From VRUE01 sp036266075 (GTDB lineage Bacteria; Actinomycetota; Thermoleophilia; Solirubrobacterales; 70-9), in contig DATANV010000002.1 in NCBI GenBank assembly GCA_036266075.1, forward strand, positions 62,001 through 126,000: a DNA stretch of 64,000 nucleotides, given 5' to 3'. Each line of letters starts with the position of its first letter. The first letter of the stretch is position 1. Below the pieces are notes generated by a model. That model was not told where the DNA came from and did no database searches. It saw only the letters and a list, made by a program, of their open reading frames with translations. Position numbers and translations under genes: made by a program. This document shows positions 31,174 to 40,370 of the stretch, in pieces.

Positions 31174-31548
31174 CTACGAATCAGCGATAAATGGCAGCAC
31201 CCTGTCGAGGGCGGTCAGATGGAGCATGCTTGCGACGTTTCCCCTGCCGCGGGTTACCTGCAGGCGATTGCCATCAGCCACCGAGCGATGCCATGCCAAG
31301 ACGAGGGCGCTGAGCCCTGCCGCATCGATGAACGTCAGCCCTTCAAGATCAAGCAGGATCCGGGTGGCATGGCTCGCCTCGGCCTCTCGCAGCGCACGCT
31401 CCAGCAGGGGGCACTCGGATAGATCAAGCTCTCCCTCGGCACGCACAACGAAGGTGTTGCCCTGTTTCGTCGCATCGATCGTAAATGGGGGCAACAGAAA
31501 CGCAGGCGACGCGCTAGATCCGATCGCGAGGCTTTTCGTCGAGCTCAT
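31174..31548 (-). CDS. STAS-domain protein without the usual phospho-serine
   Basis: From ATG 31548 the 124-residue protein has the STAS strands and helices (FVVRAEGELDLSECPLLERA, ILLDLEGLTFIDAAGLSAL). The phosphorylation motif DSSG/DSTG reads DAAG, so it likely cannot be switched by an RsbW-type kinase. It is the first gene before the glycosyltransferase, and the pair lies downstream of the 55-nt element. Confidence 0.82.
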   Translation of the reverse strand: MSSTKSLAIGSSASPAFLLPPFTIDATKQGNTFVVRAEGELDLSECPLLERALREAEASHATRILLDLEGLTFIDAAGLSALVLAWHRSVADGNRLQVTRGRGNVASMLHLTALDRVLPFIADS

Positions 31549-31602
31549 GTGATCTCTCTTCGGTGGCGTGAAACGCACCGTTCGCCGTCGCTGCTTCTTT
31601 TC

Positions 31603-31640
31603 GGCCCCCTAGGCCTGGCAGGGGGGAGACCTAGGGGGCC
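31603..31640. promoter_or_regulatory. Strong GC hairpin upstream of the STAS gene
   Basis: GGCCCCCTAGG (31603-31613) pairs perfectly with CCTAGGGGGCC (31630-31640). No T tract on either side, so a simple terminator is unlikely. In the STAS mRNA leader it could act as a control structure. Confidence 0.5.
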
Positions 31641-31735
31641 AGGGAGGCAACCGCGTCAGGCGCTCAGCGATGAGCTTCGCGAATTCGCCGCTGCGCCTCA
31701 GCTGCCGCCGCACTATCTGAACTTCGATCGATCAG

Positions 31736-31790
31736 CACAATCCCCCAGATATATGAAGCGCAGTGAATATCCCCCAAAGGAGCTAGCCAA
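31736..31790 (-). promoter_or_regulatory. Shared 55-nt element, copy at the STAS-GT2 operon
   Basis: Same order as at 27356: GGCTAGCTCC, GGGGGATAT, 22 bases, GGGGGATTGTG on the minus strand. It lies about 190 bases upstream of the STAS start and 236 bases from the HD-GYP start. The remainder of 31641-32025 shows nothing else clear. Confidence 0.6.
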
Positions 31791-32025
31791 TTAGTACTGT
31801 CACCCCTCCAACCTCGGGTTGTATGTGAGCGTCGGAGCACCTAGGGTTCTATCGACTAGTCAAGTCATGAGTATTCGACCAGGCAACCAAGCCGGCCAAA
31901 GAACCGCCGGTGAATCCCGTGGTAGGTACGACCAGAGCCGGCACGAACAGCTCGACACCCGAGCGGTTCCGGGCGGCTCCAGAGACGACACAGGTCGAAC
32001 CTTCCCGAGTGAGAGGCGCGGTCGG

Positions 32026-33480
32026 ATGACCACCAACCCGACGGGATCGAGGCCGCTGCCTTATCCCACGAAGACCAGGCCTGGGCTAGCACGCATTCTG
32101 GTAACGGACGACCAGCCCGAGATGTTGCGGCTGGTCGATCGCGCACTGGGAGAGCAATATCGGTGTGAGTTCGCAGGCAGCGTTGCTCAGGCTCACAGGA
32201 AGCTTGAATCAGTCCACTTTCACCTCGCCCTTTGCGATATCCAGATGCTGGACGGGTCGGGCTTGGCCCTGGCCGAGGAAATCACCGAAGAACATCCCGA
32301 GACCGCTGTGGTCCTAGTTACCGACAAGGACGACCCGGAGGTTGCGAGACAAGCATTTGGCCTCGGTGGTCACGGTGTCCACGGCTACTTGGTCAAGCCG
32401 TTCTGGCCGGGGCAGTTGCTGATCACGGCGATGAATGCTCTGCGACGGCGCGAACTCGAAGATTTCGAGAGCGCACACAGACTCAACCTCGAAGAGCGCC
32501 GCCAAACGATCATCGACATGGCGCCGATGCCCGTCTACGTCAAGGATGACGCCTACCGCTATGTCTTCGCGAACGCACAGGCCGACGACCTGGCGGGGCA
32601 GGAGAGGGGCCAGCTACTTGGCAAGACCGACGAGGCGATCATGACCCCCGAGGCACTGGCACACACCCGCGCCGTCGATCGCGAGATCCTCGAAGGGGGC
32701 ACGACGTATGGGGCAGAGGAAACGCTCGGGATCGGGGGGATCGAGCGGACCTTCCAGACGGTCAAGTTCCCCCTTCTCGACGAGGACGGGCGAGCCACCG
32801 CGGTCTGCGGCATCTCGACCGATGTCACCGCCCAGAAGGAGGCACTGCGGCTGCGCGATGAGCTGGCAGAGGCTCAGCAACAGGCGATCGATGAGCTTCG
32901 GCTATCCCGCCAGGAGACGGTCGAACGGCTCACCAGGGCGATCGAGCTTCACGATCTGTCAACCGGGAAGCACGTCGACCGAATGGGCAGAGTCGCCGCC
33001 TTCTTGGGAAGCCGACTCGGCCTAGACGACGAACGTGTCCATCTCCTGCGGGTGGCGGCCCCGATGCACGACGTCGGAAAGATCGCCACCCCAAGCGAGA
33101 TCCTTCGTAAGTCCGGCCCCTTGACGCCCGAGGAGCGTGAGGAGATGAAGCGCCACACGACGGTCGGCTATGAGATCCTCGCCAACTCCGAGAGCGATCT
33201 GCTCCGCCTCGCGGCGACCATTGCGTTGACGCACCACGAGCATTACGACGGCAGCGGATATCCACAGGGCCTTACGGGAGAGGGAATTCCTCTAGAGGGC
33301 AGGATCACCGCGATCGCCGACGTCTTTGATGCGCTGCTCAGCGACCGCCACTATCGGCCGGCGCTCACTGTGGGGGAAACCGTCGAGGTAATCAAGGCGG
33401 GCAGGGGTAGCCAATTTGATCCTCGGATAGTTGACCTCCTGCTCAAACACGTCGATGAAGCGCTTTCTGTGCGCGGTTAG
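32026..33480 (+). CDS. Response regulator REC-PAS-HD-GYP phosphodiesterase
   Basis: ATG 32026 was chosen for the GAGAGG site 9 bases upstream and because the receiver begins soon after; the frame is open back to 31819. The 484-residue protein has a REC domain (ARILVTDDQPEML, phospho-Asp in LALCDIQMLDGSG), a PAS domain (about 165-285, DMAPMPVYVKDDAYRYVFAN) and HD-GYP (about 300-480: HDLSTGKHVDRM, HDVGK, HHEHYDGSGYPQGL). HD-GYP enzymes hydrolyse c-di-GMP. It is the natural counterpart of the GGDEF protein. Confidence 0.9.
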   Translation: MTTNPTGSRPLPYPTKTRPGLARILVTDDQPEMLRLVDRALGEQYRCEFAGSVAQAHRKLESVHFHLALCDIQMLDGSGLALAEEITEEHPETAVVLVTDKDDPEVARQAFGLGGHGVHGYLVKPFWPGQLLITAMNALRRRELEDFESAHRLNLEERRQTIIDMAPMPVYVKDDAYRYVFANAQADDLAGQERGQLLGKTDEAIMTPEALAHTRAVDREILEGGTTYGAEETLGIGGIERTFQTVKFPLLDEDGRATAVCGISTDVTAQKEALRLRDELAEAQQQAIDELRLSRQETVERLTRAIELHDLSTGKHVDRMGRVAAFLGSRLGLDDERVHLLRVAAPMHDVGKIATPSEILRKSGPLTPEEREEMKRHTTVGYEILANSESDLLRLAATIALTHHEHYDGSGYPQGLTGEGIPLEGRITAIADVFDALLSDRHYRPALTVGETVEVIKAGRGSQFDPRIVDLLLKHVDEALSVRG

Positions 33481-33589
33481 GCAGGCGGAGCAGTCGAAGC
33501 TTGGCAACGAACGTCTAGCTGCAGGCACTGTGTTCAGGGTGAGCTATCTCGGTACCGAGGGAGTTCGTAGATACAAGAGCAGACTTCTC

Positions 33590-33662
33590 GACTCAGGCAC
33601 CCTCGCCGCAAGGCGGGTCCGCAGAGCCACGGGACTCCACCGGAGTTCGCCGGGCTACCGAA
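33590..33662 (+). ncRNA. Predicted c-di-GMP-I (GEMM) riboswitch
   Basis: Elements in order: CAGGCACCC, a CGCC-GCAA-GGCG tetraloop helix, GGGTCCGCAGAGCCACGGG, an ACTCC/GGAGT helix, and CGCCGGGCTACCGA. This follows the class-I c-di-GMP aptamer order (AGGCAAACC, GNRA helix, GGGACGCAAAGCC, receptor helix, GCCGGGCTACCG). It lies between the HD-GYP gene and the secreted-protein operon, 163 bases upstream of ATG 33825. Confidence 0.8.
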
Positions 33663-33704
33663 AAAGGACTGCCGCCACTCCGCTAGCTCGCATCAGCGGT
33701 CGTG

Positions 33705-33731
33705 GCAGCCTCGGAACGTTTTTGAGGCTGC
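33705..33731 (+). promoter_or_regulatory. Hairpin between riboswitch and leader ORF
   Basis: GCAGCCTC pairs with GAGGCTGC around an 11-base loop that contains TTTTT. There is no T tract after the stem. The CCTC arm could alternatively pair with the GGGAGG ribosome site at 33743-33748, so this may be the riboswitch expression platform (inference). Confidence 0.45.
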
Positions 33732-33754
33732 TCGCCAAAAAAGGGAGGACTTCT

Positions 33755-33832
33755 ATGTCCAACCGCATTCATCTCAGGCGCGCGTGGCGCAGCCCTGAGG
33801 ACTCTCCAAGTGGAGCGTCCTCCCATGCGTAA
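33755..33832 (+). CDS. 25-residue leader peptide
   Basis: An AGGGAGG site 7 bases upstream precedes an ATG that encodes MSNRIHLRRAWRSPEDSPSG plus ASSHA. The stop at 33830-33832 overlaps the start region of the next gene (ATG 33825). The strong ribosome site and overlap suggest translational coupling of the operon. Confidence 0.5.
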   Translation: MSNRIHLRRAWRSPEDSPSGASSHA

Positions 33833-34284
33833 CATCATCAACAGGAAAAGGGTTCTCGCTACTCTCGGCGGCCTTGTCACGGTGGCGATCGCGGTCATCG
33901 CCGTGGCTTACTGGACCGGCTCGGGCTTCGGCTCGGGCTCGGGCCAAGTTGGCACCAATGGGTCCGTGACCCTCACCGGCACGATCGTCCCGGGCAGCGC
34001 TCCGGGAACCAGCGAGCCGGTCAGCTTCACGGCCGCCAATCCGAGCGAATCGCCCATCCAAGTCAGCAAAAGTCCACCTGGTAAGCGTCGAAGTCGACGG
34101 TGCCCATGCGGCCTGCGAAACGGATGACTTCACGATGGCCGATGTCACCCAGAACCACGAAGTTCCCGCGGAAGCGACGATCGAGGCGCTGCCTAACGAC
34201 GGCTCGCTCGTCTACGCCAACACCGCGGTGAGTCAGGACGCCTGCAAGGGTGCCACCCTCACCCTGACCTTCTCGAGCTCCTAG
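33825..34284 (+). CDS. Small secreted YWTG protein A (frameshift at AAAA)
   Basis: From ATG 33825 (alternative GTG 33810) the protein has a signal anchor (LATLGGLVTVAIAVIAVAYW) followed by TGSGFGSGSG, then a beta-rich body. At 34068-34071 (AAAA) the frame shifts; dropping one base continues VHLVSVEVDGAHAACETDDF and ends SQDACKGATLTLTFSSS at TAG 34282. The intact form would be about 152 residues. The YWTG/YWSG signal and body repeat in the next genes and recall TasA/camelysin-like matrix proteins. Frameshift may be a sequencing error. Confidence 0.65.
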
Positions 34285-34292
34285 AGATCGAG

Positions 34293-35221
34293 ATGACCAG
34301 GACGGGCACAAAGCGGATAGGGCGGCGGTTCAGCCGCCCTATCCGCCTGCTCTTCATCGGCCTCGCCGCTTTGAGCCTGACCGCGGCCATCGCGGTCGCC
34401 GTCGTGGCGGTGAGCGCGAGGCAATCGACCGATGTGGCCTCCCAGCCTCTTTCGATCCACGCTGAGCCTTCGAGCCGAACCGTGGCCCCGGGCGTCTCGG
34501 CGCAATTCGCCGTGAGGGTCGCGCGTCGCCATCTCGGCCCCGACGAGCTGGGGCTCGTGGAGGCACGAGCCTACGTGTGGCGCGTGGGCTCCCGGCCGGG
34601 GCCAGCGTGTCCTTCGCGCCTCAACGAGGACTCGCCTCTCAAGGGGCGAGCCGGCCCACGACCACCCTGACCGTCGGCACCGCGGTCGACACGCCACCCG
34701 GCGCCTACGTGCTTCTGCTCCAGGCTCACCGGCCTCGCCGCAGCGGCAGCACCGCCGTCAACCTGGTCGTCTCCGACCGCAGCGAATCAGATGCCGGCCC
34801 CGCAGACGGATCCCCCAGCCCCGCTCCGACGGTCACGGCCCCCAAGGCGTTCACGATCGACGGAGCGCTCCCGAACCCACTGACGCCGGGAACCGCCGCA
34901 TCGCTCGACCTCACCCTCGTCAACCGGGAAAGCGCCGACCTCTCGATCTCGAGCCTGAACGTTCAGGTGGCGAGCGTCAACGGGCCGCAGTCGGACTTGG
35001 CACATCCATGCAGCGCCAACGACTTCTCGGTCGAGCAGTTCTCGGGAGCCCCCGGATTCACGCTTGCGGCATCGAGTACGGCCAGCCTCGATGAACTCGG
35101 CTTCACTCCGGAGGAGTGGCCCGAGGTCACGATGTTGAACCTGCCAGTCAATCAGGACGGCTGCAAGCAGGCTTCGCTGACGCTTGCCTTCGTCGGTGCC
35201 GCCACCGAGGGGACCCCGTGA
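34293..35221 (+). CDS. Secreted beta-sandwich protein B (frameshift near 34540)
   Basis: ATG 34293 gives MTRTGTKRIGRRFSRPIRLL and a signal helix (LFIGLAALSLTAAIAVAVVA), then QFAVRVARRHL. The continuing protein is in another frame: GGTSLRVARGLPAGASVSFA through to TGA 35219. The shift lies between CCCC (34538-34541) and GGGG (34550-34553). The full product would be about 309 residues with two Ig-like beta domains. It lies 8 bases after protein A. Confidence 0.62.
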
Positions 35222-35715
35222 GGCGCACGACTCTCCTCAGGCGGCGGGCGGGACTGGCGATCGCGATCGCGATCGCCGCCGGCCTCGCCGCGGGCGCAAT
35301 CGCCTACTGGTCTGGCAATGGCAGCGGGACCGCGACCACGGTTCTCACCGACGCGCAGGCGCTTTCCTTCGAGCCCGGCGCTCCCACTGCTCAGCTCTAT
35401 CCGGGCAATGACGCCAGTGTCGTGATCGTGGCTACCAACCCCAATGCCTTCTTCGTCCACATCGGCTCGCTGAGTCTCGACACCGACGACGGCGAACCCT
35501 TCGCCGTCGATGCCCCGCACGCTTCTTGCGACATCTCGGTGCTGAGCTTCGTTTCCCAAGACAACGGTGGCGCCGGCTGGAACGTTCCGCCGCGAGCGGG
35601 TGCGACCGACGGCACCCTGGCTATCGACATGGCCTCGGCAATGACGATGAGCACCGCAGCCGCGAGCGCCTGTCAGGGCGCCACCTTCACCGTGCACCTC
35701 GAGGTGGGACCATGA
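35218..35715 (+). CDS. Small secreted YWSG protein C
   Basis: GTG 35218 overlaps the stop of gene B by 4 bases. The 165-residue product has a signal anchor (RAGLAIAIAIAAGLAAGAIA) with YWSGNGSG, then a beta-rich body (YPGNDASVVIVATNPNAFFV, HASCDISVLSF, ACQGATFTVHLEVGP). It is a paralogue of protein A in design. It overlaps the large surface protein by 4 bases. Confidence 0.75.
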   Translation: MRRTTLLRRRAGLAIAIAIAAGLAAGAIAYWSGNGSGTATTVLTDAQALSFEPGAPTAQLYPGNDASVVIVATNPNAFFVHIGSLSLDTDDGEPFAVDAPHASCDISVLSFVSQDNGGAGWNVPPRAGATDGTLAIDMASAMTMSTAAASACQGATFTVHLEVGP

Positions 35716-38700
35716 TGAGGCGGGCAATCCGCATTGCTGCATTGCTGGCGATCATGGTGCTCGCGGGCTTGGCCTGTCAGGCGGCGCTCGGCTACTGGAG
35801 CGGCGGCGGCAATGACGGCGATGGAAACGGTGCCGCTGGCGCCGCGACCGTCAACCAAGGAGCTGCGCCGACGGTGAGCGAGAGCGGCTCGGGGAACGTC
35901 GTCGTCAGCTGGGGAGGCAGCGGCCTCTCCAACGGCGTCGCGGTGGACGGATACATCGTCAAGCGCTACAACGCCGCAACCGGCGCGCAGGCGACGATCG
36001 GCGCGGGCTGTTCGGGAACCATCACCGCCACGACCTGCACCGAGCCCGAAACGCCGCCGGGCAACTGGGTGTACTCAGAGACCCCGGTCTTCAGCTCCAA
36101 CTGGCGGGGCGCCGAAAGCGTCAAGAGCGGCGCGGTCAATACCGAATCGGGATCGATGACCCACTCACTGAGCGTTCGCTCCAACTCCAGCGAAGCCAGC
36201 GCCGGGATCCTCGTCGACAATACCCCTCCGACGATCAAAGTCACCGTCGACCCGCTGCCGAACGCAGCCGGCTGGAACAAGATCGCGCCGGTCGAAGTCG
36301 GCGGCACGGTCAGCGACGGTGACGGGTCCGGCGTTGCCTTCGCCAAATACACCGAGGACGGCAGCGACCCCAAGACCTCGGCGACCGCGCAGATCGCCAC
36401 CGGCCCGGTCTCGGTGAGCGCCACGACGACCTTGGAGTTCTACCTCGCCGACAATGCCGGCAATCAGTCTCCGGTCGAAACCCAGCAGGTCAAGATCGAC
36501 ACCACCCTTCCCTACTTCACCGTCGACTTTGTCGATATCGCGGGGGGCGCCTATATCGAAGCGGCCGACGAAGAAACGGGCGACCCCGGCGATGCCTACT
36601 ATCGCGGCGCGGCGGCCGGGTCATTCAGGTTCCTGATGACTCCGCTCGCGCTGGGAGGCTCCCCTGCCGTCTCGGCTGGGTTCTCGGAACTTCCCTCCAG
36701 CGCAGTCGGCTTCTCCTTCGACTCCAGCGCGGTGACCACGCCCGCCGGAGGTCCCTTCCTCTCTAACCCGATCAGCTGGGTGGCCGGGACGACCAGCACC
36801 GCGGCGGGAACGATCAGCCTCACCAACGAAGCGGGGAGCACCTTCGGCTCGACCGGGCCCCTGCATAACGACTCGACTCCGCCCAGCGGCGGCTCCGTCG
36901 ACGCTATCGGCCTCAGCGGCACCGGCGGGCGCTACTCGACCACGCTCAATCTCAGCCTCGGCCTCGACAAGGGCACGGACACGGGCTCCGGGCTGGCGGA
37001 CGGGACTGGGCCGAGCGACGTCCCGGCTCAGCTGCTGCGTGCCTCGGCGCCACTCAGCTCCAACAACGGGACCGAAAACGGCACCTGTGGGACCTACTCC
37101 GCCTTCACCCAGGTCGGCGGCACCAACCCCGTGTCCCCCGTCAGCGACACGGTGCCGACGAACGACCGCTGCTACCTCTACCGCTACCTCGTCTCCGACC
37201 ATGTCTGCAACATCGCCACCTACGCCAGTTCGGATATCAAGGTCCAGACCGCGGCGCCGGCGGTGCCGGAACCGCTGCCGGTCGGGCTCGGAGAAGCCGG
37301 CAGCTTCGCGGTCCTCGGCGCCTCGACGGTGACCAGCGCCGGCGTCTCGGCACTGACCGGCAACCTCGGCGTCAGCCCCGGGACGGCGATTACCGGCTTC
37401 CCGCCGGGAACCGTGAACGGGACGACGCACAGCGCCGATGCCGCAGCCAACCAGGCTCAAGCAGACCTCGGAGTCGCATATGCCGATGCCGCCGGTCGCG
37501 CGGGCGCTCCGGTTTCCGGCAGCCTCGGCGGACAGACGTTCACCCGAGGCGTCTACAAAGCGGCGTCGTTCTCGCTCACGGGAAACCTCACCCTCGATGC
37601 CCAGAACGACCCGGCCGCCGTTTTCGTCTTCCAGGCGGGCTCGACGCTGGCCACCACGGCATCCAGCCACATCAATCTGATCAACGGCGCCCAGGCGTGC
37701 AACGTCTTCTGGCAGGTAGGTAGCTCGGCCGCGCTCGGCTCATCCTCCACCTTCACCGGCAACATCCTCGCCTTCACCTCGATCTCGACTGCCGGGGGCG
37801 TTGCGATGAACGGGCGGGCCCTGGCCCACAACGGCGCTGTCACCTTGATCGAAGACACGATCGTCGCCCCGCAATGTGCGCCGCCTGTCGGGCCGGCACC
37901 CACCAACGCGGTGCTGACCCCTGTCAGCGGCACGGGCGCACAGTCGGTGTCGGGCTCCACGATCTTCTACAACCCGGCGCAGTCGGGCAGCTTCAACGTC
38001 GACTCGTCGGCCAACTCCTCCGTCTCCGGGGTCGCCCAGATGACCTTCCCGGCTATCACGGGCTTCACCGGCGGTGGCGCGGTTACCTCTCCCTTCAGCG
38101 GCACCAACTTCCGCAGCACTTATTCCTGGTCGGCCAACGGCGCCAGCCCGTCGCCGGGCGCACAGCCGATCTCTGCGACCGACAACGCCGGCCAAGCATC
38201 GACCAACAGCGCCGCCTTCACCGTCACCAAGGACGCCGTCAGCCCGAGCGGTGGATCGGTGGATGCCACCGGGCTGGGTGGCACCGGGGGCCGCTACTCG
38301 ACCTCGACGACCCTCAGCGTCGCCTTCGAACCCGGTACCGATGGCGGCTCTGGGCTGGCTCCGAGCGGCGCCCAACTGCTCCGCGCCTCGGCCCCCCTGA
38401 CCTCCGACAGCGTCGCCAACGGCAGCTGCGGGGCATTCGGCCCCTACACCCAGGTCGGCGCCAACGATCCCTCGACGCCGAGGAGCGACACCGTTCCAGC
38501 CGATCGCACCTGCTACCGCTACGAGTACCTCGTCTCCGACAAGGTCGGCAACCAGACAACCTACGTCAGCCCCGACGTCAAGGTCGACGCAACCTCTCCG
38601 CCAACTCCCGCGTTGAGCTTCTCGGCGCTCGTCAACGCCTACTGGAGCGGCGCCGGGACCCAGGTCTTCTACCGCCCCGGCGCCACCAGCGGCGGCTTCC

Positions 38701-40353
38701 AGCTCATCGCGGACTCCGCAGACACGACCGCCGGCACCGTCGGCTATGGCTTCCCCACCTTCCCCAGCGGCTGGAGCGCCAGCTCCGGCGGCAGCGGAAT
38801 CCGCAATTACAGTTGGAGCGCGGCGAGCCCGACCGCACCGAGCGGCGTCCGGAGCGTGACGACGACCAACAACGCCGGTGGTAGCGCTGCCTCCAGTTTC
38901 ACCGCCACCCCCGATGCCACCCTCCCCATCGGCGGCAGTCTCTCCTACTCGAACGGCTACACCCTCGGCGCGACGGTCAGTGTTTCCTTCGTCAAGGGCA
39001 CCGACACGATCTCCGGCCTCAATGCCGCGTCCGGGATCGTCGAAGGATCGACGGCGACGCTCTCGGCTGGGGCCTGCGGGGGCTTCGGCCCCTTTTCCGT
39101 CCTCGCCACCAACCCAGCCTCCGGGGGTCTCCTTCTCGGTGACCAGCGGCGTCTGTTACCAATACCGCTACCTGGTCTCCGACAACGTCGGCAACCAGAC
39201 GACCTATACGAGCGCCAGCGTGGCCAAGGTCGACAACGTCGGCCCAATCGACTCGCTCAGTCTCGAAGGCGCGGTCAACGCGTCGCAGTCCGGGTCGACC
39301 ATCTTCTACCGCGGCAACGTCGCCGGCTCGTTCAAGATCGTCGACGCGGTCACCGACGCCGCCTCCGGCCCCGCCTCAGCAACCTTCCCGGCGATCGCGA
39401 CCACGGGCTGGGTCCACAACCTGGAGACGATCGGCGCCCCCACCGGCGGCCCCTACGCCTCGACCGCCTTCAGCTGGACGCCCGAACCCGCCAACCCGAC
39501 CGTCAAGACCGTGTTCAGCACCGATGTCGCCGGCAAGAGCAGCGCCAACGCCTCGGTCCTCTTCGCGAGTGACATCGTCGCCCCATTCGGCGGAAGCATC
39601 AGCTACACCAATGGCGTCCTCAACTCGACCTCCGTCCCGATCGCGACGGCCAACGGCTCCGACGGGGCCTCCGGAGTCAACACGACGACGACCACGGTAA
39701 AACGCGACGTCACTTCGCTGACCACGTCGACCGAGACCTGCGCGACGTTCCCGGGCACCTACGCCACCACGGTGACCCTGGTAGGCGGTGCGGACACGAG
39801 CGTCACCAGCGGCAACTGCTACCGCTATGAGTACCTCGTCTCCGACAAGGTCGGCAACCAGGCTGCCTACACCTCGGCCAGCGTCGCCAAGGTCGACACC
39901 AGCGGGCCGCAGGTGACGGCGATCGAGTCCCGCCAGTCCGGCGGCTCTGCCGGCAACGGTCAGCTCGAAGTCGGCGACAAGCTGATCCTGACCTTCAACC
40001 AGAGCCTCGCACCCGCGTCCGTCCCCGCATCCTTCACCGGCGCGACCGAGGCCAAGCCCTCGCTGGCGAACGTGACGCTGACGATCCCGGGGATCACCAA
40101 AGGCGCCCTCGACACTGGGAGCGGCGGCTACGTCCTGCTTCCGCTGACGACCACTACCTTCTCCGGCACCGTGGTGCTGTCCAATAATGGGACCGCGACG
40201 ACCCTGGCGCTCACCGTCACCAGCGTCAGCGGCGTGCTCCCGCAGGCTAGTAAAGGAGCCCTTGCCTTCGCCCCAGCGATGTCGATCACGGACGGAGGCG
40301 CCAACGCTGCTTCCGGCTTCTTCACCACCGGAAGCAACTTCAAACTTTTCTAG
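35712..40353 (+). CDS. Large surface protein with Ig-like repeats and an internal DUF3494 ice-binding domain (one frameshift)
   Basis: ATG 35712 gives a signal anchor (IAALLAIMVLAGLACQAALG) and YWSGGGN, a fibronectin-like domain (about 50-170), then Ig-like units. One unit type with paired Cys and YLVSDKVGNQ or a variant ends near 37240, 38600, 39240 and 39900. Residues about 525-721 are a full DUF3494 domain (VGLGEAGSFAVLGASTVTSA, GNLGVSPGTAITGFPPGTVN, NVFWQVGSSAALGSSSTFTGN). At GGGGG (39123-39127) the frame shifts by one base and the protein continues VSFSVTSGVCYQYRYLVSDN. The corrected length is about 1,546 residues. It looks like an ice- or surface-binding adhesin. Confidence 0.78.
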
Positions 40354-40370
40354 GAAGACTCTGGGACTAA

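Noticed and set aside
33705..33731. A rho-independent terminator before the secreted-protein operon.
   Set aside because: The T run is inside the loop and no T tract follows the stem; treated as a possible control hairpin.
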